A stretch of DNA of 38,966 nt from an uncultured Armatimonadota bacterium. GTDB taxonomy: Bacteria; Armatimonadota; Fimbriimonadia; Fimbriimonadales; Fimbriimonadaceae. The notes below the pieces were generated by a model that did no database searches, was not told where the DNA came from, and saw only the letters and a list, made by a program, of their open reading frames with translations. Positions 22,641 to 30,436 of the stretch are shown piece after piece. The number at the start of each line of letters is the position of its first letter. Position 1 is the first letter of the stretch. The translations under genes and the position numbers were made by a program. The stretch spans positions 1-38,966 of the forward strand of contig CAIYMO010000048.1 of the NCBI GenBank assembly GCA_903927345.1. Reading direction: 5' to 3'.

Positions 22641-23390
22641 GTGAAACTTTGCCGTTTTGAACTGAAATCCGAGCCAGGAACAATTCGCTCAGGAATGGTT
22701 TACGACGGGAAAATCTATGAGACCGATGGCGCCGAAGCGATCGGTGTTCATGAGGCCGCAGATGTGCGACCGCTCGCCCCCGTCCCGACTCCTCCGTCAA
22801 TTCGGGTTTTTCGAACAGACCTTTCCGAAACCGGGTTTGTTTATGCCAACCCTGTAGCAGTCGTAGGGCCAAGCATGGTGATTGAGTTGCCGGATAGCGG
22901 TAGCGACTATGTTGTTCGTTCGTATTTCGGTGCAGTTATTGGTGGAACCGGTTACCAGCTGGGTGAGGAAGAGGCAGAGGCTGTTCTTCTAGGGTTTACG
23001 CTTGTGAACATTCTGTCCTCCAAGTCGATTGAAGAGGAAGATGGAAAGAGCCTCGGACGAGCGCAGGACTTCGGGATCATGGTTGGGCCGGTCATCACCA
23101 CTCCTGATGACTTGGATGATGCGATGGTTCCTACTGATAACGGAATCATGTACAAGTTGTCTGCTTCTATACGTATCAATGGGGATGAGAAGGGATTCAC
23201 GAACTTCGAGGACTTCAGCCTCTCGACCGTAGAGGCGGTGCGGCTGGCTAGCGAAACGTGTACGGTACGCAGCGGTGACCTCTTCTGTATTGGTCCCATT
23301 TTCTCTGACGACTCGTGCGCTGTTTCGAAGGGCGACGAGTTTCAATTTTCAATGGAGCGTCTCGGGATGCTTTCAACCAAACTTGGTTAA
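22641..23390 (+). CDS. FAH (fumarylacetoacetate hydrolase) fold protein, probably lacking the metal site
   Basis: 249 residues from a GTG. The layout matches the FAH superfamily: an N-terminal domain opening MKLCRFELKSEPGTIRSGMV, then the core with AVIGGTGYQLGEEEAEAVLL, GKSLGRAQDFGIMVGPVITT and the SGDLFCIGPIF closing region. In active members the core strand reads like D-x-E-x-E-L-A-V-V-I-G and is followed by N-D-x-S-x-R-D, which bind the catalytic metal. Here the equivalent strands read DYVVRSYFGAVIG and VNILSSKS, so the acidic ligands appear lost. The protein may be a pseudoenzyme or have a changed function. It is the first gene of a tight cluster with an M16 protease (3-base gap) and a sensor kinase. 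Confidence 0.68.
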   Translation: MKLCRFELKSEPGTIRSGMVYDGKIYETDGAEAIGVHEAADVRPLAPVPTPPSIRVFRTDLSETGFVYANPVAVVGPSMVIELPDSGSDYVVRSYFGAVIGGTGYQLGEEEAEAVLLGFTLVNILSSKSIEEEDGKSLGRAQDFGIMVGPVITTPDDLDDAMVPTDNGIMYKLSASIRINGDEKGFTNFEDFSLSTVEAVRLASETCTVRSGDLFCIGPIFSDDSCAVSKGDEFQFSMERLGMLSTKLG

Positions 23391-23393
23391 CAC

Positions 23394-24623
23394 ATGAGCG
23401 AAATAAATAAAATCACGCTGGACAATGGCGTGCGAATTCTTGTCGAAAACGTCCCTTACGTCAGATCTGCAGCGATTGGACTATGGTGCAAAACAGGGTC
23501 ACGACACGAGTTGGACCACGAGGCAGGCATCACACACCTTATCGAGCACATGCTCTTCAAGGGAACAGAGCGACGAACTGCAAAGCAGATTGCCGAGTCG
23601 ATTGAGGGGCGCGGTGGAATGCTCAACGCCTTCACCGATAAGGAGTCCACTTGCTATTACTGCCGAGTTCTGTCGGACGACGTGGCAAATGGTGTTGATG
23701 TTCTTTCGGACATGATGCTCCACTCAAACTTCGATCCTGAGGAGCTTGAGCGTGAGGAGGAAGTTGTTTGCGAAGAGATCAAACGATCTTTGGACGAGCC
23801 AAGCGATCATGTCCACGAGCTGCACCTTGGGTACCGGTGGGGCAATCACCCGCTGGGTAAACCGATTATTGGCACCGAGGAGTCGGTGCGTTCCTTCCGC
23901 CGAGAGCACATCATCGGTTATATGGATCGTCGCTATCGCGCAGAGACAGTTCTCCTGAGCGTGGCTGGGAATGTAAACGTCGACGAAGTCAAAGCCGCTG
24001 CTGAAAAGTACCTTGGCAAAATTCCATCGGGTGTGGAATCGAGTCAGCCAGAGCGCCCGCACGGCGTGGCAACTGTGAATGAAGTTGCCAAGGATACGGA
24101 GCAGGTTCATTTCTGCATTGGCTCCGAGGGGATTTCGGTTTATGACGAGAGTGATATCGCGGTCATGAGTGTGCTGGACTCTGCGCTTGGTGGATCGATG
24201 TCTAGCCGGCTATTCCAAGAGATTCGAGAGAAGCGTGGGTTGGTTTACTCCGTTGGTTCTTACACGCTAAGTTACGGTGCCGGCGGCGCCTACACCGTTT
24301 ACGGCGGTACGAGCCAGAAGAACTGGGAGCTTGTGAAGGAGCTCGTTCGTAAAGAGTTTGACGACGTCATGAAGCACGGGCTTAGCGAAGATGAGCTTGA
24401 TCGGACGAAGCGCTCACTCGCTGGCAATCTTGTTCTAGCTCTGGAGGGAATGAATTCCCGAATGATGCGCCAAAGCCGAAATGAGTTGAACTACGGCCGT
24501 CAGGTGACGGTAGATGAAGCGTTGGAGCGCCTTAACAAGGTGACCAACGACCAAGTGGTGAACCTTGCGAATCGAATTCTTGGCGAGGACAAAGTAAGCA
24601 CAACCGCGATCGGACCTTTCTGA
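23394..24623 (+). CDS. M16-family zinc metallopeptidase (processing-peptidase type)
   Basis: 409 residues, the usual length for bacterial YmxG/MPP-beta-like proteins. The inverted zinc motif HxxEH is HLIEH (His48, Glu51, His52), and the distal Glu is Glu128 in VVCEEIK, at the expected spacing. The substrate-binding half carries LFQEIREKRGLVYSVGSY. All catalytic residues are present, so it is likely an active peptidase working on small peptides or presequences. There is no signal peptide, so it is probably cytoplasmic. It sits between the FAH-fold gene (3-base gap) and the sensor kinase (1-base gap), indicating one transcript. Confidence 0.95.
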   Translation: MSEINKITLDNGVRILVENVPYVRSAAIGLWCKTGSRHELDHEAGITHLIEHMLFKGTERRTAKQIAESIEGRGGMLNAFTDKESTCYYCRVLSDDVANGVDVLSDMMLHSNFDPEELEREEEVVCEEIKRSLDEPSDHVHELHLGYRWGNHPLGKPIIGTEESVRSFRREHIIGYMDRRYRAETVLLSVAGNVNVDEVKAAAEKYLGKIPSGVESSQPERPHGVATVNEVAKDTEQVHFCIGSEGISVYDESDIAVMSVLDSALGGSMSSRLFQEIREKRGLVYSVGSYTLSYGAGGAYTVYGGTSQKNWELVKELVRKEFDDVMKHGLSEDELDRTKRSLAGNLVLALEGMNSRMMRQSRNELNYGRQVTVDEALERLNKVTNDQVVNLANRILGEDKVSTTAIGPF

Positions 24624-24624
24624 T

Positions 24625-26223
24625 ATGGAACTTGAAGCAACTCGTGAACTGATTCGCGCCGCGGCCAACACTTGGTCCGAGGATGATCTGTTGAACGAGA
24701 TGGTTCATATTCTGCTGAGAGAGACTCATGCAGACTCTTGCGACATTCTGTTCAGGGATTCGCAAGATGGTCTGATCTTGAGAGCAAGTACCGTCGTGCC
24801 GGAAATGGTTGGACGGTTGAAGCTTGGGAAGGGAATTGGCATTTGTGGTCAAGTCGTCCTTCAAGGCGGGCCAGAGTATGTTTCTAATCACGCATTTGAG
24901 CATCCGAACTATGCCAAATATCCTGGATTGAGTGAGCACGAGTCAGGCGCGGTTGCGGCTATTCCGTTGAGGCATGTGACGGGACATCTCTTTGGTGTTC
25001 TGCTTCTCCGGCGGCAAAAGGCGTGGCGCTTCACTGCTCCCATCAAGAAAAGGCTTGAGGAGTCTGCAAGTACGGTTGCGATGGTCTACAAGTCGTTCCG
25101 AGCAGGATTCCAGGTCGGAGCGCAGTCGAATCGACTTGGAGCACTTAATGAAGTCGCTCAGAGGATGACTAACTCGCCTTACTTGGATGAGATATTGCAG
25201 CTTTTGGTCAATCTCACCGCTCAGCAGTTCAACTACAAGGTTTGCACAGTTAGGCTGATCGATGAAGCAGGTAAGGAGCTTGTTCTTAAGGCAACCCAGG
25301 CGACGGTGAAGGCTTATCAGCGCAAGCGCGCGATCAAGATCGGAGAATCGATCGCTGGACGGGCTCTTGAAGAAGATCGGCCGATCATCGTTCGAGACGT
25401 TCAAACGGACAGCGAATACATTGGTCACGATTTGGCAGTTGAACAAGGTTTGCGGAGCATGATCTGCGTGCCTTTGAGCATTGCAGATAAGCCGGTTGGG
25501 GTTCTGAGCTGCTACACCGAGGAAGTCCGCGACTTTTCGCCAGACGAGATAAAGGCACTCGAAACTCTTGCTCAACAAGCCGCACTTGCGATTGAGAACG
25601 CAAAGTTGCAAGTGCGTGGCACCTTAATGCAGGAAATGCATCACAGGGTCAAGAACAACCTGCAGCAGGTGGCTTCTTTGTTGCGCCTTCAGCTGCGCAC
25701 TGCGAACTACAAGACTCTGGAACAGGCTTTGAACGACGTCCTGACGAGGATCCTAACAATCTCGTCTGTTCACGATCTACTGAGCCGGGAAGATCTTGAT
25801 CACGTTGGGCTGAAGAGCATTGCGGAGGCCCTTGTTCATCACCATCAAAGCTCGCTTTTGATGCCGAACAAGAAGATTTCATTCCTTGTTCGCGGTGATG
25901 AACTGAAGCTGAACATGAATCAGGCAACCTCGGTGGCGTTGTTGCTTAACGAGCTGATAAGTAACGCAATCGAGCACGGATTCGAAGTCTGTAGCGAGGG
26001 TGAAATTCACGTTACTGTCGAAGAACGAGAAGGGAATGTGAACCTTTGGGTCAGCAATAGCGGAGACAAGCTTCCGGCCAACTTCGATCCTAAACAGTCT
26101 CGAAGCCTGGGACTTCAGATTGTGGAGAACCTTTCGCGATCGATGAATGGAACCTTTGCGATTCGCGATGTGTTAGGTTGGACGGTAAGCGAGATTAGCT
26201 TCCCCCGACAAACAGGCGAATAG
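24625..26223 (+). CDS. cytoplasmic sensor histidine kinase with two GAF domains and HisKA_2
   Basis: 532 residues without membrane segments. GAF domain 1 is at about residues 15-155 and GAF domain 2 at 180-325 (GESIAGRALEEDRPIIVRDV, then MICVPLSIADKPVGVLSCYT). The phosphoacceptor helix is of the HisKA_2 type, EMHHRVKNNLQQ, with His340 the likely site. The ATPase domain has an N box LLLNELISNAIEHGF and a G box SLGLQIVENLS. Such kinases sense small ligands or redox state in the cytoplasm and often phosphorylate stand-alone receivers. It is the third gene of the cluster starting at 22641, and the CheY-like gene at 22117-22524 is the nearest candidate partner. The start is one base after the protease stop. 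Confidence 0.94.
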   Translation: MELEATRELIRAAANTWSEDDLLNEMVHILLRETHADSCDILFRDSQDGLILRASTVVPEMVGRLKLGKGIGICGQVVLQGGPEYVSNHAFEHPNYAKYPGLSEHESGAVAAIPLRHVTGHLFGVLLLRRQKAWRFTAPIKKRLEESASTVAMVYKSFRAGFQVGAQSNRLGALNEVAQRMTNSPYLDEILQLLVNLTAQQFNYKVCTVRLIDEAGKELVLKATQATVKAYQRKRAIKIGESIAGRALEEDRPIIVRDVQTDSEYIGHDLAVEQGLRSMICVPLSIADKPVGVLSCYTEEVRDFSPDEIKALETLAQQAALAIENAKLQVRGTLMQEMHHRVKNNLQQVASLLRLQLRTANYKTLEQALNDVLTRILTISSVHDLLSREDLDHVGLKSIAEALVHHHQSSLLMPNKKISFLVRGDELKLNMNQATSVALLLNELISNAIEHGFEVCSEGEIHVTVEEREGNVNLWVSNSGDKLPANFDPKQSRSLGLQIVENLSRSMNGTFAIRDVLGWTVSEISFPRQTGE

Positions 26224-26269
26224 CCCTGTAAAAATTACCAGCCCCTGCCATAATCTCTAGTTATAACTT

Positions 26270-26626
26270 ATGGATTTTTTCAGCCCAAATTCTGAGGCTC
26301 CGACTAGCCCACTCGAGATCCTGATGGTTCCGATGATGCTGCTGGTTTTGGGTGTGTTCCTCTATTCTGCGGCAAGCAGATACATTGAGGCTGAGGGCAA
26401 GCCACCGAAATGGATGAAAGTCATCTGGGTCGCTTTGGGCCTGTCCGTTCTGTTCGGTTTACAACGGTTCATGTTTACGAAGGACATTCTTTACGCCCAA
26501 ACGCTTGTTACGGGACGTATTCGATATTCTCATCACGCCGGTCTGATTCTTCCGTTGATTGTGACAATCGGAATAGGTATTCGTGAGTACGTCCGCAAGC
26601 GAGCCGACTCGGAGCGACTCTACTAG
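26270..26626 (+). CDS. small integral membrane protein of unknown function
   Basis: 118 residues with three hydrophobic stretches: LEILMVPMMLLVLGVFLYSA (about 15-34), VIWVALGLSVLFGLQ (about 51-65) and AGLILPLIVTIGIGI (about 90-104). It ends in a basic cytoplasmic tail (REYVRKRADSERLY). No family is recognised. It follows the kinase gene by 46 bases, a gap containing CATAAT and TATAAC, so it may be the end of that operon or have its own promoter. The next gene starts 25 bases later. Confidence 0.72.
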   Translation: MDFFSPNSEAPTSPLEILMVPMMLLVLGVFLYSAASRYIEAEGKPPKWMKVIWVALGLSVLFGLQRFMFTKDILYAQTLVTGRIRYSHHAGLILPLIVTIGIGIREYVRKRADSERLY

Positions 26627-26651
26627 GTTTCCTAGTAAACTTATCAGTACA

Positions 26652-27596
26652 ATGACGACTGCGAACAATGACGTTCCGGTTCTGATGGGACTGACCACGA
26701 CCGAGGCGCCCTTCATCGAGCAGCGAAAAGCTGCTGGCGAACTCTACATTCAACAGCCTTACGAGCTGTATACCGAGGAGAACCATGCCGCTTGGGCAGC
26801 GCTGTACTCTCGGATGGCTCCACGGTGGGAACGATACGCCAATCAGCACTTCATGCGAGGTATTGATTCGCTCTGTCTCGACCCCCGGCGCGTTCCCAGG
26901 CTCGATGACGTCAATAAGTTTCTGAATCCGCTCACCGGGTTTACGGCCAAGGCCGTTGCGGGCTACGTTCCTGCTTTTCTGTTTTTCGATTGCTTGAGGA
27001 ATCGTGCATTTCCTACGACGATTACGATTCGGCGAGGGGACAAGCTCGATTACTTGCCTGAGCCAGACATTTTCCACGACATCGCTGGGCATGTGCCGAT
27101 GCATACCGATAAGGCGTTTGCTGACACCTTAGTTCGGTTTGGCGACCTTGCACATCTTGCAGCTGAGATCGCTCAGAGCATCAAGGACCCCGAGAAGCAA
27201 GTGAAAAAGGTGGAGAGCATCATCAAAGCGATGGCGCGATTCTTCTGGTTCACCATTGAATTCGGATTGATGAAGGAGTCCAGTGGGATGAAAGTCTACG
27301 GCAGTGGCCTCTTAAGTTCCTACGGCGAGCTTGCTCACTGCGTCGAGTCACCCGACGTACAACGTTTTCCCATTCAACTCGAATGGGTGATTAATCAATA
27401 CTTCGAAATAGACCACTACCAGCCTCTACTGTTCTGGGTGGATAGTTTCGACCACCTCTTCTCACTCGTGGGAGAGTTGGAACAATGGATGAAGGACGGC
27501 AAACTCGACAACGTCTCGCCCGGCGAGCCGCTTGTCAATGAAGCAGATTTGAAGAGCTTTATTGCCGCCGAATTCGACTCTAAATCGGTAGACTAG
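26652..27596 (+). CDS. phhA: phenylalanine 4-monooxygenase (aromatic amino acid hydroxylase)
   Basis: 314 residues from ATG 26652. An upstream in-frame start at 26583 would overlap the membrane-protein gene and adds no family sequence. The catalytic iron ligands are His142 and His147 in FHDIAGHVPMH and Glu203 in FTIEFGLMKE. The enzyme uses tetrahydrobiopterin and O2 to make tyrosine from phenylalanine. There is no regulatory ACT domain, as in other bacterial enzymes. TAAACT lies 10 bases before the ATG. The E2 gene follows after 9 bases, so the two probably share a transcript. A related tryptophan hydroxylase activity cannot be excluded by eye. Confidence 0.93.
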   Translation: MTTANNDVPVLMGLTTTEAPFIEQRKAAGELYIQQPYELYTEENHAAWAALYSRMAPRWERYANQHFMRGIDSLCLDPRRVPRLDDVNKFLNPLTGFTAKAVAGYVPAFLFFDCLRNRAFPTTITIRRGDKLDYLPEPDIFHDIAGHVPMHTDKAFADTLVRFGDLAHLAAEIAQSIKDPEKQVKKVESIIKAMARFFWFTIEFGLMKESSGMKVYGSGLLSSYGELAHCVESPDVQRFPIQLEWVINQYFEIDHYQPLLFWVDSFDHLFSLVGELEQWMKDGKLDNVSPGEPLVNEADLKSFIAAEFDSKSVD

Positions 27597-27605
27597 GAAA
27601 AAGAA

Positions 27606-28868
27606 ATGCGCGTAGAGATCTTGATGCCCGAGCTCGGTGAGTCCGTCCACGAAGGGACCGTAAGCCGCTGGTTGAAACAAGTAGGCGACACCGTCAAGGA
27701 AGATGAGCCGGTAGTCGAGATCATGACCGATAAGGTCAACACCGAACTCGGCGCTCCTTCCGCTGGCGTTCTAGCTGAAATCGTAATCGGTGAAGGCGCT
27801 CCGGTTAAAGTGTTTGAAGCAATGGGATTCATCGAAACCGATGCATCTGTTGCCGTTTCGGCCCCTGCCGCGAAGAACGAAGAACCCAAAGTCGAAGCGG
27901 CTGCTCCTGCGCAAGCAGATCAACCAACCACGATCGCACAGCCAGCTTCTGGCGAGAAGCGATGGTATACGCCGTTGGTCCGAGCAATTGCGAAGGATAA
28001 CAATGTTTCCGACGCCCAGCTCGCTTCGATTAGCGGAACGGGTGAGGGTGGACGAGTCACGAAGAAAGACCTCGAAGCCTATCTAGCAGGTGGTGCTCCG
28101 AAGACCGCTGCTGCACCAGCTGCGAAGGCTCCTGAATTTAAGGCACCTGCTGCAACGGTTGCCGGTCCAGACCAAGAGGTCACCCCGCTCGCTGGAATGC
28201 GGAAGATGATCGCGGATCACATGATCCGGTCATCTCAAGTGCCTACGGTCTCGACAATCACTGAGGTTGATGTGACCAACATGGTTCACTTCCGCGATAA
28301 GAACAAGGAGACCTTCCTTGAAACCTATGGCGTTAAGCTCACCTACACCCCGTTCTTCATCAAGGCGCTCACCGAGGCGCTTGTCGAATTCCCGCTGATG
28401 AATGCAGCGTTGATGCCAGACAACAACATCGTCAAGACGAAGGGTGTCCACATGGGCGTCGCGGTTGCATTGGGTGCTAAGGGTGAAGGAGGATTGATCG
28501 TTCCGGTTATCCGAGACTGCCAAGCAAAGTCCTTGATCGATATTGCACGAGACCTGGACGGCATTGCTAAGAAGGCGCGGTCTAACTCGCTATCAGTTGC
28601 TGATGTTCAAGGTGGAACGTTCACCTTGACCAACCCTGGAACCTACGGAGCACTGTTCGGTACGCCGATGATCAACGCTCCTCAAGCGGGCATCCTCGGC
28701 GTCTATGCCATCAAGAAGACCCCGGTCATCATTGACGACATGATCGCCATCCGATCGATTATGCATTTGGTTCTAACCTACGATCACCGGTTGATTGATG
28801 GCATGCTTGCTGGCGCATTCTTGGCTTCGGTACGCGATAAGCTGGCCAAGTTTGACTTCTTTAAGTAA
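27606..28868 (+). CDS. dihydrolipoyl acyltransferase, E2 component of a 2-oxoacid dehydrogenase complex
   Basis: 420 residues with the three E2 modules. The lipoyl domain (1-78) has the lipoylated Lys43 in IMTDKVNTE. The E3-binding domain is at about residues 121-160 (TPLVRAIAKDNNVSDAQLAS). The catalytic acyltransferase domain is at about 195-420 with His394 in TYDHRLIDG. Linkers are Ala/Pro-rich. The substrate class (pyruvate, 2-oxoglutarate, branched-chain) cannot be told reliably; the position after phenylalanine hydroxylase hints at amino acid catabolism. No E1 or E3 gene is in the window, which is unusual since these are commonly clustered. AGGAAAAAG precedes the ATG as a ribosome binding site. 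Confidence 0.94.
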   Translation: MRVEILMPELGESVHEGTVSRWLKQVGDTVKEDEPVVEIMTDKVNTELGAPSAGVLAEIVIGEGAPVKVFEAMGFIETDASVAVSAPAAKNEEPKVEAAAPAQADQPTTIAQPASGEKRWYTPLVRAIAKDNNVSDAQLASISGTGEGGRVTKKDLEAYLAGGAPKTAAAPAAKAPEFKAPAATVAGPDQEVTPLAGMRKMIADHMIRSSQVPTVSTITEVDVTNMVHFRDKNKETFLETYGVKLTYTPFFIKALTEALVEFPLMNAALMPDNNIVKTKGVHMGVAVALGAKGEGGLIVPVIRDCQAKSLIDIARDLDGIAKKARSNSLSVADVQGGTFTLTNPGTYGALFGTPMINAPQAGILGVYAIKKTPVIIDDMIAIRSIMHLVLTYDHRLIDGMLAGAFLASVRDKLAKFDFFK

Positions 28869-28902
28869 GAGTCAGCGACGCTCTGCTCTCTGCCTCGGCT
28901 GG

Positions 28903-28941
28903 TTCTTGCACGATCCGAAACACGTTCAGATCGTGCAAGAA
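28903..28941 (+). other. long perfect hairpin in front of the sulfatase gene
   Basis: TTCTTGCACGATC (28903-28915) and GATCGTGCAAGAA (28929-28941) are perfect 13-bp inverted repeats with a 13-base loop. They are followed by TAGGGGC and the sulfatase ATG at 28949. There is no T run in either direction, so a classical intrinsic terminator is unlikely. It could be a 5' leader structure, an operator or an mRNA processing site. Confidence 0.6.
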
Positions 28942-28948
28942 TAGGGGC

Positions 28949-30388
28949 ATGATTTCTCTGTTTTTGGCCGCGGGTGTTCTTACTGCGCCGATCCGCCCTA
29001 ATATCATCATTCTGCTCATAGATGATTTGGGCTGGAAGGACTTTGGGGTTTTAGGGTCCTCTGTATACAAGACTCCGAACATCGACAGGTTCGCCGCTGA
29101 GGGAACCCGATTTTCTCAGAGTTATGCTGCGGCAAGCGTTTGCTCTCCGACCCGCGCCTCTTTGTTTTCTGGGCAATACCCGGCTCGGTTAGGGATCACC
29201 GATTGGTTGCCGGGAGCGGATATCCGAACTCAGAAGTTGGTGTCTCCGCAAATGCCGGAACATCTTGACCCGAAGTTGGTTACTCTTCCTGAAGCGCTTC
29301 GGGATGCAGGATATACAACATGGAACGTAGGGAAATGGCATTTGGGTGCTGACCCGTACAGTCCGACGGCAAACGGCTTTGATGTTAACATCGCCGGCAA
29401 CGAAACGGGCCAACCGACGAGCTACTTCTATCCCTACGGGAATGATGGGAATGATTATAACCGAGTCCGACCGCTCTCCGGGGGGCGACCAGGCGAATAT
29501 CTGACTGACCGACTTACAGATGAGGCGATTGGTTTGATTGATCGAAAGGATGGGCGTCCATTCTTTCTTCAGCTTTCGCATTATACGGTTCACATGCCGC
29601 TGGAGGCTAAGGCCAGTGACTTTGCAAAGTATGAGAGTCTTGTTGGAAAGGATTTTGCGAAGCGTCGCGCCACGTACGCTGCGATGGTTGATAACCTCGA
29701 CCAGAACGTCGGCAAGTTGATGAGTCATCTTCGAGATCGCGGGTTGGACAACGATACTCTGGTCTTTATTACCAGCGACAACGGGGGTCTTCACGATGTG
29801 ACTGATAACAAGCCTCTGCGACTCGGGAAGGGCTATTTGTATGAAGGTGGCATTCGAACTCCTTTGATCGCACGGTGGCCGGGTCGAGTTCCTTCGGGCA
29901 AAGTTTCCGTCTCGCCAGTCTCAACTATCGATTACTATTCGACTCTCTTAGAGACTGTCGGACTGGCACCAATCCGGTCTCAGCTGCAGGACGGAGTGAG
30001 TTTTGCTCCGCAACTGCTCGGCAAAGCTAGGACAACCAAAGAGAGGACGCTGTACTGGCACTATCCGCACTATCACACGGTGCAACGTCCACCCGCTAGC
30101 GCAATCAGAAAGGGGAATCTTAAGCTTGTGCACTGGTACGAAACCGATAAGGACGAAGTGTATGACCTTGAGAAGGACCCCGGTGAGACGCGAGATCTTT
30201 CCGAGGAAAATCCCTCTCTGAGAATGTCATTGAGGAATGACTTGGATCATTGGTTGATCAAGGTTAGAGCCAAGTTTGCAACTCCCAATCCGAAGTTTCG
30301 CACCGAGAAGACTGCTCAGATTCCAAGGGTTTCGGTTGGTGACTGCTCGTGTCGCTTGTCCATTTACCGCGATCAAATTAGCGAGTAA
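28949..30388 (+). CDS. sulfatase (formylglycine-dependent, arylsulfatase family)
   Basis: 479 residues. The sulfatase signature CSPTRASLFSGQYPARLG (from Cys65) holds the Cys that must be converted to formylglycine. The metal-binding Asp25-Asp26 pair is in LLIDDLGWKDFG, and further ligands are in ITSDNGG. It hydrolyses sulfate esters, probably on a polysaccharide. The N-terminus MISLFLAAGVLTAP is a short signal-like stretch, suggesting export. No sulfatase-maturing enzyme is in the window. The start lies just after a 13-bp hairpin, with AGGGG directly before the ATG, so translation may depend on that structure. Confidence 0.93.
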   Translation: MISLFLAAGVLTAPIRPNIIILLIDDLGWKDFGVLGSSVYKTPNIDRFAAEGTRFSQSYAAASVCSPTRASLFSGQYPARLGITDWLPGADIRTQKLVSPQMPEHLDPKLVTLPEALRDAGYTTWNVGKWHLGADPYSPTANGFDVNIAGNETGQPTSYFYPYGNDGNDYNRVRPLSGGRPGEYLTDRLTDEAIGLIDRKDGRPFFLQLSHYTVHMPLEAKASDFAKYESLVGKDFAKRRATYAAMVDNLDQNVGKLMSHLRDRGLDNDTLVFITSDNGGLHDVTDNKPLRLGKGYLYEGGIRTPLIARWPGRVPSGKVSVSPVSTIDYYSTLLETVGLAPIRSQLQDGVSFAPQLLGKARTTKERTLYWHYPHYHTVQRPPASAIRKGNLKLVHWYETDKDEVYDLEKDPGETRDLSEENPSLRMSLRNDLDHWLIKVRAKFATPNPKFRTEKTAQIPRVSVGDCSCRLSIYRDQISE

Positions 30389-30424
30389 CTTCGCTAGCTA
30401 AGTTTAGTTTGCTCGGCTGGGACG

Positions 30425-30430
30425 TATTCT
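30425..30430 (+). promoter_or_regulatory. -10-like element of a leaderless promoter (aldo/keto reductase)
   Basis: TATTCT followed by 6 bases and the GTG at 30437. Confidence 0.42.
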
Positions 30431-30436
30431 AGTTGG

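Noticed and set aside
30378-30410. TAGCGA/TCGCTA inverted repeat at the sulfatase stop
   Set aside because: A 6-bp stem without a proper T tract; too weak to call a terminator.
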